This document shows, piece after piece, positions 1 to 8,383 of a stretch of DNA of 35,000 bases (position 1 is the first letter of the stretch; each line of letters begins with the position of its first letter). Position numbers and translations under genes: made by a program. The notes below the pieces were generated by a model, which was not told the origin of the DNA, searched no databases, and worked only from the letters and a program-made list of their open reading frames with translations. This DNA comes from JBBQWS01 sp038210415 (GTDB lineage Bacteria; Actinomycetota; Actinomycetes; Prado026), in assembly GCA_038210415.1 (NCBI GenBank), contig JBBQWS010000036.1:1-35000 (forward strand). The letters are read 5' to 3'.

Positions 1-1
1 G

Positions 2-271
2 GGCGACCCGGTGGAGTCCGGGGGTCCCTACGCGTGGTTGCTGCTCCATGACCCTGTCCTGCGCCGACTGGCGCGTGACTGCGGCCGCCCGGACCCGTTC
101 ACCTGGGACGTCGGCGACCGAACGGGGACGAGCAACTTCGCCGCATCCGCGACGAATCCGGAGGGTGGGTCTTCAGGGCCCCTGCCCGCACACGAAGTCG
201 TCCCGGCGAGCGTTCCTCTGCCACGGATGCGCATCTCGGCCGGTTCGAGGTGGCCGCGGCGACGCCCCTGA
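2..271 (+). CDS. 3' end of an unidentified gene (partial)
   Basis: An open frame enters from the left edge and runs to a TGA at 269-271. The first 40 or so residues look protein-like (a WLLLHDPVLRRLA helix, then GRPDPFTWDVGDR). The rest is low-complexity Ser/Pro/Arg sequence, so the true protein may once have ended near base 120, with the rest read through decayed DNA. I do not recognise the family. It lies beside a pyruvate kinase pseudogene on the other strand, and its 3' half overlaps that pseudogene's possible tail, so it may itself be a remnant. Confidence 0.25.
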   Translation, partial: GDPVESGGPYAWLLLHDPVLRRLARDCGRPDPFTWDVGDRTGTSNFAASATNPEGGSSGPLPAHEVVPASVPLPRMRISAGSRWPRRRP

Positions 272-1465
272 TTGGGTACCCCAGAAGTGGATGTGCCGCA
301 TCAGGGTCCGGTCGTTGCGCTGGACCTCACCCATCCTTGCGAGGATGTCGTCCAGAACCTCGATGGCATCGACGATGCAGGGACCGCCTCGCACAGGGCA
401 AGGATCTGACGAGGGACTTCGGCGAGTCGCACGAAGCCGATCTCGACAGCGAGATCTCCCCGGGCGATCATGACGCCGGGCTTTGGGTGTCGCATTGCGA
501 CCAGGAGGATTGCGGGCAGGTTCTCGAAGCCCTGCTTCGTCTCGATCTTCAACATGAGCCCCAGATGCGCGGCGTCGAACGCTTCCAGCCGGGCCGGCAC
601 GTGGGCGACGTCAGCTGGGGTGCGTACGAAGGACCCGGCGACCATGTCGGCGTGCCGGGCGACGAACGGCAGCTGCGCCTCGTCATCGACGGTCAAGGCT
701 GGTAGGGGGAGCACGGTGTCAGGAAGGTTGATTCCCTTCTCCGCGCCGAGCCGTTGCCCGCCAGGTTTGGTGCGGACGATGAGCAGCGTCGACTCCCCGT
801 CAACCGCGCTCACGACTTCGGCGGCGATCGCCCCGTCGTCTATCCGAACGGCGTCGCCGGGCCGCATCGCTGCCACGGCCTCAGGGAGGGTGCACCCGAT
901 CCAGGCGACTGCCCCAGGTCTTGGAAGGGTCACCGGCGTCAGGTCGCAGGTAAGGACCAGGTGGTCCCCCAGGGACAGGGACAGCCGAAGAGCGATCGGC
1001 GTGATGCCGCTGCTGCCTACCGTCTCGCCGTGGCACGACAAACGGCTGCCCTTCGCCAGGTATACGCTCCGCGCGCAGGTTGCCAGGAGTCCCGCGGCGC
1101 CGACGGCAGACACGGTGAGGGTCCGCCGTCTTCCGCGCGCGTCGGTAACCGCGATCCGATCACCTACCCGGCGCGCGACCAACCATGCCCGGTCGACTTG
1201 GACTTCGAGTGTCGGACGGGTAGCCGACTCGTTCGGCACCGGAGCGGGTGCTGGTGAATCTGTTGGCGTCCGCCAGAGCGCTCGTCGCTGCTCAATGCGG
1301 CGACGACGTTGCGCGCGGCAAGTACCTTGGCCTGCACGTTCGCCTCGGTCGTCGCCAGCGAGGTCACGCCGACATCGGTCAGTGCGTCTTGAAGCTCCCG
1401 GATCCCCCGGCGGACCGCGGTCATCGCGCCAGTGTCGCCACGGGTCGTACGGGGCTCGTCGCTCA
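173..1465 (-). pseudogene. Pyruvate kinase-like pseudogene with two internal deletions
   Basis: Three blocks of one pyruvate kinase-like protein follow each other on the minus strand in different frames. Block 1 (about 1465-1290, GTG start at 1465) is the N-terminal helical region, with LQDALTDVGVTSLATTEANV. Block 2 (about 1239-397) begins inside the B-domain region and carries the later barrel: KGINLPD, the SFVRTPADV strand, LKIETKQGFENLP and GVMIARGDLAVE, which holds metal and substrate ligands of the family. Block 3 (about 394-280) is the C-terminal helix (GGPCIVDAIEVLDDILARM). The first half of the barrel with the GPKLRTG-type segment is missing between blocks 1 and 2. The segment after LCEA, which normally carries the ATQVLE-type motif, is missing between blocks 2 and 3. 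Both junctions also shift frame, so no functional enzyme can be made. The end at 173 is only the next stop; the family usually ends near base 285. Confidence 0.8.
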
Positions 1466-1819
1466 CCGGGCTCGGTTGGTTGGGATCGATGCCGTCAACA
1501 TCGACGACGCGGCGAGCGGCGGCGAGTGCCCCGCGCACGAATCCTTGCTCGCGGCCGACTCCCCATCGTCGAACATCGCACCGGACTCGACCGGCTGCCG
1601 ATCCGAGGGGCGCGTTCCACCGCGTCACCGCCACGGGTAGCCGACTTCGGTACCTTCCCTGAGCGCGCTTACGCCTCGGTGCCTGTCTCCGCGTAGACCG
1701 GTGGCCAAAGCGTTATCGGCCAGAGCCCAGACGAACCGCTTGGCGGCTGGTTGCTGGTGGCATACTCGGCTCGCCGGGAGCGAAACGCGTCCCCGACCGT
1801 CTCTTGACAGGACATCCAC
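1466..1819. other. Intergenic region without an intact gene
   Basis: This lies between the pyruvate kinase pseudogene and the ABC transporter genes. Both strands have short open frames, but none shows a recognisable domain or a convincing ribosome binding site. It should carry the transporter promoter. A weak pair, TTGGCG at 1740-1745 and CATACT at 1761-1766, has only 15 bases between the hexamers, so I do not call it. Confidence 0.4.
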
Positions 1820-2740
1820 GTGTCTCTCAAAAAATCTCTTAGGTTCATGTCTGCTGTGGCGCTCGTCTCCACCGGTTCGCTGGCCCTGGCCGCTTGCTCG
1901 TCGTCGAGCAGCGGATCCGCCACCCCGACCGGGGGTACGACTGCAGCCACCAAGGTTGACGCTGCCCTCGCCGCCAAGGTCCCGGCCAAGTTGAAGACCG
2001 CGGGATTCGCAACCGTCGCAACTGATGCCTCGTACGCCCCGAACGAGTTCTTCGCGGCCGACAACAAGACTGTCCAGGGAATGGACGTCGACCTCGGCAA
2101 GGCGATCGGCGACGTGCTCGGAATCAAGGTCAACTTCGTGAACGCGTCCTTCGACACGATCATCCCGGCGCTCGGGACGCGCTACGACTTCAGCATGTCG
2201 TCCTTCACGGACAACAAGAAGCGTGAAGAAGTCGTCGACATGGTCACCTACTTCAGCGCCGGCACGTCGTTCCTGGTCAAGAAGGGCAAGAACAGCGACC
2301 TGACCTCGCTCGAGGTGCTCTGCGGCAAGCGCGTCGGTGTCGAGAAGGGCACCACGCAGCTCGACGACGTCACCGCACAGTCGACCAAGTGCACCGGGGC
2401 CGGCAAGGCGGCCATCGACGTGCAGGCGTACCCCGACCAGAACGGGGCCAACCTCGCACTCAACAGCGGCCGGGCCGACGTCGTTCTCGCCGACTCACCC
2501 GTTAACGCGTACGCCGCGACGCAGTCGAGCGGCGCGTTCGAGATCGTCGGCACTGCCTACGGCACGGCGCCGTACGGCATCCCGGTCCCGAAGTCCGCGG
2601 AGTACGCCGGCCTCGCCGATGCCATTCGCGGGGCGCTCGCGAAGCTCGAGGCAGACGGCACCTACAAGCAGATCTTGACCAAGTGGGGCGTCCAGCAGGG
2701 CGCGATCAACGACTTCAAGATCAACGGGGCAGTTGGCTGA
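1820..2740 (+). CDS. Amino acid ABC transporter substrate-binding lipoprotein
   Basis: This is the extracytoplasmic solute receptor of a polar amino acid uptake system (SBP_bac_3 family). Residues 1-25 form a lipoprotein signal (basic MSLKK, hydrophobic core, LALAAC), so Cys26 is the likely lipidated residue, followed by a Ser-rich linker. The mature part has typical family features: the opening strand with YAPNEFF, GMDVDLGKAIGDVLGIKV, the FDTIIPALGTRYDF hinge region, and a C-terminal GTYKQILTKWGV helix. The GTG at 1820 follows an AGGA at 1807-1810; an in-frame ATG at 1847 would cut into the signal peptide. The gene is first of three in an operon, and its stop lies just before the permease start. 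The substrate cannot be told from sequence; neighbours give no biosynthetic hint. Confidence 0.93.
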   Translation: MSLKKSLRFMSAVALVSTGSLALAACSSSSSGSATPTGGTTAATKVDAALAAKVPAKLKTAGFATVATDASYAPNEFFAADNKTVQGMDVDLGKAIGDVLGIKVNFVNASFDTIIPALGTRYDFSMSSFTDNKKREEVVDMVTYFSAGTSFLVKKGKNSDLTSLEVLCGKRVGVEKGTTQLDDVTAQSTKCTGAGKAAIDVQAYPDQNGANLALNSGRADVVLADSPVNAYAATQSSGAFEIVGTAYGTAPYGIPVPKSAEYAGLADAIRGALAKLEADGTYKQILTKWGVQQGAINDFKINGAVG

Positions 2741-2747
2741 CCCGGCG

Positions 2748-3686
2748 ATGACCTCGGACCCGGCGGCGACGCCAACCTCGACGGCGGTACGGCCGGAGGA
2801 GCTCACGGCCGTACCGGTTCGCCACCCGGGCCGTTGGGTCGCCGCCGGGATCATCCTCGTCCTGCTCGCCCAGCTCGCGCACTGGCTGGTGACCAACCCT
2901 GCGCTCAACTGGTCGATCGTCGGCAAGTACCTGCTCGAGGACTCGATCCTGCAGGGCGTCGAGCGCACCCTGCTGCTGACGGTCATCGCCATGGCCATGG
3001 GCATCCTGATCGGCATCATCCTGGCCGTCATGCGGTTGTCGCCCAACCCGATCGTCTCGGGCGTCGCCTGGATCTACATCTGGTTGTTCCGCGGCACGCC
3101 CGTCATCGTCCAGCTCATCTTCTGGTACAACCTCCCGACGGTTCTGAAGTCGGTGTCGCTGGGCGTGCCGTTCGGGCCGTCCTGGTTCGCCACCGATCCG
3201 CAGACGCTCATCACGCAGTTCGCGGCGGTGTGTCTCGGGCTCGGGCTCAACGAGGCCGCGTACATGGCCGAGATCGCTCGCGCCGGGATCCTGTCGGTCG
3301 ACGAGGGCCAGACCGAGGCCTCGGCCGCGCTCGGCATGTCCAAGGGCCTGACGATGCGCCGCATCGTCCTGCCGCAGGCCATGCGCGTGATGATCCCGCC
3401 GACGGGCAACGAGACCATCTCGATGCTGAAGACGACCTCGCTGGCCTTCGTGATCGGGTACGCGGAGCTGCTCACGACGGCGCAGATCATCTACGCCCGA
3501 ACGTTCCAGACCATCCCCTTGCTCATCACGGCCAGCCTCTGGTATCTCTTCCTCACCTCGGTGCTCACCGTCGGGCAGTACTACCTCGAGCGGCGGTTCG
3601 CGCGCGGCTCCCTGCGCAACCTGCCGCCAACGCCGCTGCAGAAGGCCTTCGCGCGGTTCTCCGGGACTCGAGAGGGGTCACGATGA
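2748..3686 (+). CDS. Amino acid ABC transporter permease (HisM/GlnP type)
   Basis: Inner-membrane channel subunit of the three-gene amino acid importer. After a cytoplasmic N-terminus of about 40 residues come hydrophobic segments typical of the His/Glu/Gln permease family. The EAA loop that docks on the ATPase is clear: EIARAGILSVDEGQTEAS, then ALGMSKGLTMRRIVLPQA and an IPPTGNE segment. I chose ATG 2748; an in-frame TTG at 2733 overlaps the binding-protein stop and is less likely. The 3' end overlaps the ATPase start (ATG 3683 within ATGA), suggesting coupled translation. At about 312 residues it is longer than the usual 220-250, mainly from the N-terminal extension. Only one permease gene is present, so the channel is probably a homodimer. 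Confidence 0.93.
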   Translation: MTSDPAATPTSTAVRPEELTAVPVRHPGRWVAAGIILVLLAQLAHWLVTNPALNWSIVGKYLLEDSILQGVERTLLLTVIAMAMGILIGIILAVMRLSPNPIVSGVAWIYIWLFRGTPVIVQLIFWYNLPTVLKSVSLGVPFGPSWFATDPQTLITQFAAVCLGLGLNEAAYMAEIARAGILSVDEGQTEASAALGMSKGLTMRRIVLPQAMRVMIPPTGNETISMLKTTSLAFVIGYAELLTTAQIIYARTFQTIPLLITASLWYLFLTSVLTVGQYYLERRFARGSLRNLPPTPLQKAFARFSGTREGSR

Positions 3687-4477
3687 CCGAGGTCACTTCC
3701 ACGGGCACGGTGACCGGCACGCCGATGGTCAAGGCCGAAGGCGTCCACAAGCACTTCGGCAGCAACCAGGTGCTCAAGGGCATCGACCTCGAGGTCGCGC
3801 CGCGGGAGGTGTTCTGCGTCGTCGGCCCGTCCGGGTCGGGCAAGTCGACGTTCCTTCGGTGCATCAACCACCTCGAGAACGTCGACGGCGGACGGCTGTC
3901 GGTCGATGGTGAGCTCGTGGGCTACCGGCAGGCCAACGGCAAGCTGTACGAGCTGCGCGACCGCGAGGTGGCGCACAAGCGTCGCGAGATCGGCATGGTC
4001 TTCCAACGCTTCAACCTGTTCCCGCACATGACGGCGCTCGAGAACGTCATGGAGGCTCCGCTGCGCGTACGCAAGGAGGCCAAGTCGGAGGTTCGCGACC
4101 GCGCCGAGAAGCTGCTTGCCCGGGTCGGCATGAAGGACAAGAGCAACGCCTACCCCAACCAGCTGTCCGGCGGTCAGCAGCAGCGGGTGGCGATCGCGCG
4201 CGCCTTGGCCATGCAACCCAAGCTGATGCTCTTCGACGAGCCCACGTCAGCGCTCGACCCTGAGCTGGTCGGTGAGGTCCTCGACGTGATGCGCGGTCTC
4301 GCTCAGGAGGGCATGACGATGATCGTGGTCACCCACGAGATGGGCTTTGCCCGCGAGGTCGGCGACACGCTCGTATTCATGGACGGTGGGGTCGTGGTCG
4401 AGACGGGCAACCCGCGAGAGGTGCTGCTCAACCCGCAGCACGAGCGGACGAAGGCGTTCCTCTCCAAGGTGCTCTGA
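3683..4477 (+). CDS. Amino acid ABC transporter ATP-binding protein
   Basis: This ATPase drives the amino acid importer encoded just upstream. All nucleotide-binding motifs are intact: Walker A GPSGSGKST at 48-56, Q-loop Gln108 (GMVFQRFNLF), signature LSGGQQQ at 161-167, Walker B LMLFDEP at 181-187, and an H-loop histidine in VVTHEMGFA. At 264 residues it has the normal length for the HisP/GlnQ group. The ATG at 3683 overlaps the permease stop and is preceded by AGAGGGG. A 60-base gap without a clear hairpin separates it from the convergent dehydrogenase gene. Confidence 0.95.
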   Translation: MTEVTSTGTVTGTPMVKAEGVHKHFGSNQVLKGIDLEVAPREVFCVVGPSGSGKSTFLRCINHLENVDGGRLSVDGELVGYRQANGKLYELRDREVAHKRREIGMVFQRFNLFPHMTALENVMEAPLRVRKEAKSEVRDRAEKLLARVGMKDKSNAYPNQLSGGQQQRVAIARALAMQPKLMLFDEPTSALDPELVGEVLDVMRGLAQEGMTMIVVTHEMGFAREVGDTLVFMDGGVVVETGNPREVLLNPQHERTKAFLSKVL

Positions 4478-4537
4478 CCCACAGGCCGGCACCGAGCTGC
4501 TGGCCGACGACCGCATCCGGGCCGACTACCTCGCGGT

Positions 4538-5455
4538 TCACACCACGAGCGCGATGCCGGTCTCGCGCTCGGACACGAGCCAGAGCGTCGCGATCGCCGC
4601 GTCCGCCCCCGACCGCAGGAGCGGTCGCCGTACGGCGGGCCCGCTGTTGACGAAGCGCGGGGCGTAGAGCTCGCCGCCGCGGGCCGCGGGGTCGGTGGCA
4701 GCACGGATCTGAGGCAGGGCACCGTCAGCCGGACTCATCCCCGTCCGCGCGGCCACGTTGTGAAAGAACTCACCGGAGGCGCCGGTGCCGCCCTCGCGCA
4801 CCGTCCGCGACTGCAGGTCGGTGTTCGACAGGCCGGGATGGGCCAGCAGACTTGCCGCGTTCCCGCGGGCCTTCTCGAACTCCCGCTGAAGACCGATCGC
4901 GAAGTGGTAGTTGGCCAGCTTGGACTGGCCGTAGGCACGCCAGGGCTTGTAGTTGCCGTGCAGGTGCGGGTTGTCGGGGTCCAGCGGGCGCCCCATGTGG
5001 TGCGCGGTGCTGGTGACCGTCACGACCCGGGCACGGGGCGCGGCGAGGATCGCGGGCATCAGCAGGGCGGTCAGCGCCCAGTGACCGAGGTGGTTCACGC
5101 CGAGCTGCATCTCGAAGCCGTCGGCGGTGCGCCGTTCGGGCATCGCCATCAGCCCGGCATTGTTGACCAGGATGTCGATGCAGGAGTGCTCACTCAGCAC
5201 CCGGCCGGCGGCCGTACGTACCGACTCCAGTGAACCGAGGTCCAGCGGCACGATCTCGAGGCGGGCGCCAGGTGCAGCGTCCCGAATGACGTCCGCCGCC
5301 ACCGCTGCCTTCTCCTGGTCGCGGGCCGCCATGACGACGGTTGCCCCCTTGGCTGCGAGCGCTTTCGCTGTCTCGAGCCCGAGACCGCCGTTCGCCCCTG
5401 TGACGAGCGCCGTACGGCCGGTCAGGTCGGGGATCGAGTCGGTCGTGAACGTCAT
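4538..5455 (-). CDS. Short-chain dehydrogenase/reductase
   Basis: An NAD(P)-dependent oxidoreductase of the classical/extended SDR type, 305 residues, close to the retinol dehydrogenase-like actinobacterial group. It shows the TGANGGLG cofactor motif at about 18-25, a DLGSL acidic position, NNAG at about 92-95, a serine in the TSTAHH strand, and the YGQSK catalytic Tyr/Lys pair. The ATG at 5455 overlaps the stop of the upstream DUF1203 gene (ATGA), so the two were once co-translated. The open frame extends far upstream to 6619, but only this part has family structure. The substrate is unknown. Confidence 0.92.
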   Translation of the reverse strand: MTFTTDSIPDLTGRTALVTGANGGLGLETAKALAAKGATVVMAARDQEKAAVAADVIRDAAPGARLEIVPLDLGSLESVRTAAGRVLSEHSCIDILVNNAGLMAMPERRTADGFEMQLGVNHLGHWALTALLMPAILAAPRARVVTVTSTAHHMGRPLDPDNPHLHGNYKPWRAYGQSKLANYHFAIGLQREFEKARGNAASLLAHPGLSNTDLQSRTVREGGTGASGEFFHNVAARTGMSPADGALPQIRAATDPAARGGELYAPRFVNSGPAVRRPLLRSGADAAIATLWLVSERETGIALVV

Positions 5456-5851
5456 GGTGTCTCCTGCGAACCGGTGGCTGCCCGCGTGACCGTGAACATG
5501 TAGCAACCGTATGCGACGTTGCGGCTGTGGACCTGGACGACCTCCGGGTGGGCCAGCAGCTCCTCGATGACCCCCTCGGGATCCAGCCCGTCGTGGATCC
5601 TTGAGGACCCGTGGATCCACCCGCGCTCGTCGTACGCGCGCAGCACCTGCGGCCGGCCACGCCACTGCGCCGGGTACTCGCTGCGGCCGCGCGGTCCTTC
5701 GCACCGTTGGGCGTGGGCGAACACGGCACCGATCTCGCGGTACGTGCTCGACGGGGTTACCGGACACGTCGACGCCGGTCGTCCGGACACTGTCGAGCAG
5801 CTCCGGTGGAATCGCCGAGATCAGGAACGGGGTCTCCGAGGTCTGGGTCAT
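5452..5851 (-). pseudogene. DUF1203 family gene with internal deletion and frameshift
   Basis: The ATG at 5851 opens with TQTSETPFLISAIPPELLDSV and reaches DVSGNPV in one frame. The rest of a DUF1203 protein (REIGAVFAHA, QWRGRPQVLRAYDERGW, a LLAHPEVVQVHSRNV helix-strand and GCYMFTVTR) continues in another frame to the TGA at 5452. The conserved central strand block between DVSGNPV and REIGAVFAHA, which in family members carries a CRxCL-like and PGE-type motif, is absent. The coding sequence therefore looks shortened at about 5745-5755. The family has no assigned reaction that I know of. The gene overlaps the dehydrogenase start by four bases. If the deletion is an assembly error, an intact ~150-residue protein would be expected. 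Confidence 0.7.
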
Positions 5852-5977
5852 ACGAGCAGCGTGACTTGTCGTACGACTGCGGGCTAGCGGGTTTCGGACC
5901 AGGCGATCAGTCCCCGCTCCCTCGCGATCCGCCCGGCTGACTGAGATGCTCCGCTCCACCAACACCAGGAGGAACCC

Positions 5978-6913
5978 GTGTCGCGCGTCAAGCTGCTCAT
6001 GGTCCTGACCGAGAACGACACTCTCGTCGGCTCCCGCGACGTGCGGGGTCTGGTCGACGCAGCGGTCGAGGCCGAGCGCCACGGCATCGACGGAGTCATG
6101 ATGAGCGAGCACGTCCTGCTCGGAGCGAGCTCCGGATCCGCTGGCGTGATGACGAACCCGCGTGACTACGCCGCACCCGGGAACCAGGCTCCCGGGACCG
6201 CCTGGCCGAGCTCCGTCGTGATGCTGTCGGCCATGGCCCAGGCGACGTCGACGCTGCGGCTCATCGCCGGCGCGATCATCGCCCCGCTGCGTCACCCGCT
6301 GCTGCTGGCCAAGGAGCTCGGCACGCTGGACCTGTTGTCGGCCGGCCGCCTGGTCGTGCTGCCGACGGTCAGCTGGCACAAGGACGAGTACGACGCGCTG
6401 GGGGTCCCGTTCGCGGAGCGCGGCAAGATCCTCGACGAGCAGCTGGAGGTGCTGTCGAAGGCGTGGGGTCCCTACCCGTTTCGGCACGAGGGCCGCTACT
6501 TCTCCTTCAGGGACGTCTGGCTGGAGCCTGGCGCGTACCGGCCCGACGGCCCGCGGTTCTGGTTCGGCGGGCAGGGCATGCACCCCCCGCTGGTCCGGCG
6601 GCTCGCGAGGTACGGCCACGGGCTCAACCCCTTCGGGCCGCTCACCGACGCGGACCTAGCGATGCTCGCAACCGGCATGCGCGAGCACGGACGTGACCTC
6701 GCGGAGCTGGAGCTGGTCGGTGGGATCCGCGCGACGTTCCACGGCTCCGACGACCTGGGCGACCTCGACGTCGCCCTCGAGAGCCTGCCCGAGCAGCTCG
6801 AACGCGGGTTCACCACGATCTGCTTCAAACCTTCGATGTTCATCGGCGACGCCGCAGACCTCGGCGAGCTCTGCCGCCTACTGGTCGAGAAGGCCGACCG
6901 CATCGCGGGGTGA
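5978..6913 (+). CDS. LLM-class flavin-dependent oxidoreductase
   Basis: A TIM-barrel oxidoreductase of the luciferase-like monooxygenase superfamily, 311 residues. Actinobacterial members of this size often use coenzyme F420 rather than FMN. Family features are the N-terminal strand (VKLLMVLTEND), the DGVMMSEHVLL strand with a cofactor-region histidine, LRLIAGAIIAPLRHPLLLAKELGTLDLLSAGRLVV split over the next strand and helix, and the late FWFGGQGMHPPLVRRLARYG segment. GTG 5978 is well supported by AGGAGGAA ten bases upstream. The gene stands alone, divergent from the DUF1203/SDR pair and convergent with the GNAT gene. The substrate is unknown. Confidence 0.9.
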   Translation: MSRVKLLMVLTENDTLVGSRDVRGLVDAAVEAERHGIDGVMMSEHVLLGASSGSAGVMTNPRDYAAPGNQAPGTAWPSSVVMLSAMAQATSTLRLIAGAIIAPLRHPLLLAKELGTLDLLSAGRLVVLPTVSWHKDEYDALGVPFAERGKILDEQLEVLSKAWGPYPFRHEGRYFSFRDVWLEPGAYRPDGPRFWFGGQGMHPPLVRRLARYGHGLNPFGPLTDADLAMLATGMREHGRDLAELELVGGIRATFHGSDDLGDLDVALESLPEQLERGFTTICFKPSMFIGDAADLGELCRLLVEKADRIAG

Positions 6914-6930
6914 CCGGAACACGCGCGGCG

Positions 6931-7410
6931 CTACGTGATCAGTGCGCCATGGCGCGTCATCGTGACGGACCCCGAGACGGTCGGCCCGCCCACGAAACCG
7001 GCGCGCTCGTACAGCCGAAGCGCCGGGTTCGCCGGTTCGACGGTCAGCGTCACGCGGAGACCTCGCCGGTCCGCCTCGGCGCACAGCAGAGCCAGCGCGG
7101 TCGTTCCGACGCCGTGGTCACGGTGTGCCGCGGCCACCCGGAAGTCGACGATGTGCACGTTCTCAACGGTGTGATCGACGAGCAAGCGTCCGCCGTCGGC
7201 GCCGTCCGTGGTCACGATGCGGTCCTCTGCGTTCGGCCAAGCAGAGGCGTATGCCGAGCGGCGGGCCGTCACCTGCATCGTGGCCAGCTGCGACCGAACG
7301 GGTTCGGCGACGGCCGCCAGCCCGGCGAGCGCGTCGGCCAGCACCAGTCCGTCGACGAAGGCCGAGTCCTGAGGCCGGGCTGGGCGCCAGCCGACGGCAC
7401 CCAGACTCAC
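6931..7410 (-). CDS. GNAT family N-acetyltransferase
   Basis: A 159-residue acetyl-CoA-dependent acyltransferase. The acetyl-CoA motif is visible as VAAAHRDHGVGTTALALL (R/Q-x-x-G-x-G pattern), followed by LTVEPANPALRLYERAGFV, the classic C-terminal strand, helix and Asn-x-x-A-x-x-L-Y-E-R-x-G-F. The GTG start at 7410 overlaps the stop of the first tail-collar gene (GTGA), so it is the last gene of the tail-collar operon. Its substrate is unknown. Modification of the collar proteins or of a product they handle is only a guess from position. Confidence 0.88.
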   Translation of the reverse strand: MSLGAVGWRPARPQDSAFVDGLVLADALAGLAAVAEPVRSQLATMQVTARRSAYASAWPNAEDRIVTTDGADGGRLLVDHTVENVHIVDFRVAAAHRDHGVGTTALALLCAEADRRGLRVTLTVEPANPALRLYERAGFVGGPTVSGSVTMTRHGALIT

Positions 7411-7898
7411 GGCTGCGGCGGGAAGACCCCGAACAACGCGATGATGAACGAAACCGTCAGGAACGGCGCGAGGTTCTCGTGTGGCTGGCTCGACCCGACC
7501 GGCGCCAGCGCGGCGTTGGCCGAGGCGATCGGTGCGTACGACCCACCAGGCGCGAGCCCGAGTGCGGCCGACGGTCGGGTCCCGGTGGCTGCGGCGGCGA
7601 TCGCGATGCCGTGGGCGGGGATCTGGCCGACCGACAGGGTCACCGTCTCGGCGCCGCCGACCTGACCCTCGACGTAGTTCGCCAGCCCAGGACCCTGGCC
7701 GGCCCCGACCATCGCCCGCCCGCGCAGGTCGGGCAGCGCGAACGTCGTGATCCCGTCGCCGCCGTACGTCGTGCCGATCAAGGTGAAGAGCACGTCGTTG
7801 TCGGCGATGGACAGCAGCGAGCCGTCGCAGAAGGCCCAGCCCAAGGGTGCGAAGTTCCCGGCGAACATCCGGATCTCTCCGGTGAACGGACTGCTCAT
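7407..7898 (-). CDS. Phage tail collar domain protein, paralogue 1
   Basis: A 163-residue protein of the tail-collar family (PF07484), the group annotated as microcystin-dependent protein MdpB in many bacteria. It has the full signature: PFTGEIRMFAGNFAPLGWAF, CDGSLLSI, TTYGGDG and TFALPDLRGR, then a variable Gly/Ala-rich middle and a C-terminal LTVSFIIALFGVFP strand. The ATG at 7898 follows GGAGG. It is one of three tandem paralogues. The DNA over the LPDLRGR/TYGGDG region is almost identical to that of paralogue 2. The family's cellular role is not established; no phage structural genes surround it. Confidence 0.9.
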   Translation of the reverse strand: MSSPFTGEIRMFAGNFAPLGWAFCDGSLLSIADNDVLFTLIGTTYGGDGITTFALPDLRGRAMVGAGQGPGLANYVEGQVGGAETVTLSVGQIPAHGIAIAAAATGTRPSAALGLAPGGSYAPIASANAALAPVGSSQPHENLAPFLTVSFIIALFGVFPPQP

Positions 7899-7913
7899 GT
7901 AGACCTCCGGACG

Positions 7914-8378
7914 TCAGTTGCGGCTCGGGAAGATGCCGGTGAGGGCGATGGCATACATGATCACGCCGTACGGCGGCAGGTTCTCGTGCGGTTGGCCGCC
8001 GCCGACCGAGCCGCTGCTGCCGGTCGTCGGGCCGTACTGCTCACCTCGGGCAGGGGTGGCTCCGCTCGGCTGACGGCTCGTCGACTTCGCGTCCACCCCG
8101 ACGACGTGCTGCGGTGTCTCGCCGGCTGTGAGCGTGTGCGCCTCCTCGCCGCCGCTGCCTCCCAGCGCAATCGTCAGGCCGACGTGCACCGCGGTGCGCC
8201 CGCGCAGGTCGGGCAGTGCGAACGTCGTGATCCCGTCGCCGCCGTACGTCGTGCCGAGGATGGAGAAGAGCGCTTGGTTCTGATTGATCGGGAGCAGCTG
8301 CCCCGAGCACACGGCCCAGCCACGGGGAACGTACAGGAACGAGAAGGCCCGGATCTCACCGAGGAACGGGTCCGACAT
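7914..8378 (-). CDS. Phage tail collar domain protein, paralogue 2
   Basis: A second tail-collar (PF07484) protein of 154 residues, 15 bases upstream of paralogue 1. It opens DPFLGEIRAFSFLYVPRGWAV, so the usual FAGNFAP is changed to FSFLYVP, and CDG becomes CSG. TTYGGDG and the LPDLRGRTAV segment are kept. The C-terminal strand reads YGVIMYAIALTGIFP. These changes make it the most divergent of the three at the N-terminus, although it shares a near-identical 60-base tract with paralogue 1. ATG 8378 is the natural start by alignment to its sisters. Confidence 0.88.
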   Translation of the reverse strand: MSDPFLGEIRAFSFLYVPRGWAVCSGQLLPINQNQALFSILGTTYGGDGITTFALPDLRGRTAVHVGLTIALGGSGGEEAHTLTAGETPQHVVGVDAKSTSRQPSGATPARGEQYGPTTGSSGSVGGGQPHENLPPYGVIMYAIALTGIFPSRN

Positions 8379-8383
8379 GACGC

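Noticed and set aside
2834..3682. Extension of the ABC ATPase frame upstream to 2834
   Set aside because: It is a shadow of the permease gene in another frame; the ATPase family begins at about residue 15 after ATG 3683.
4538..6619. A single 693-residue minus-strand frame covering the dehydrogenase and beyond
   Set aside because: Only the last 305 codons and a short MTQTSETP stretch show homology; the part above 5851 is antisense to the LLM oxidoreductase gene and reads as low-complexity Arg/Pro/His sequence.
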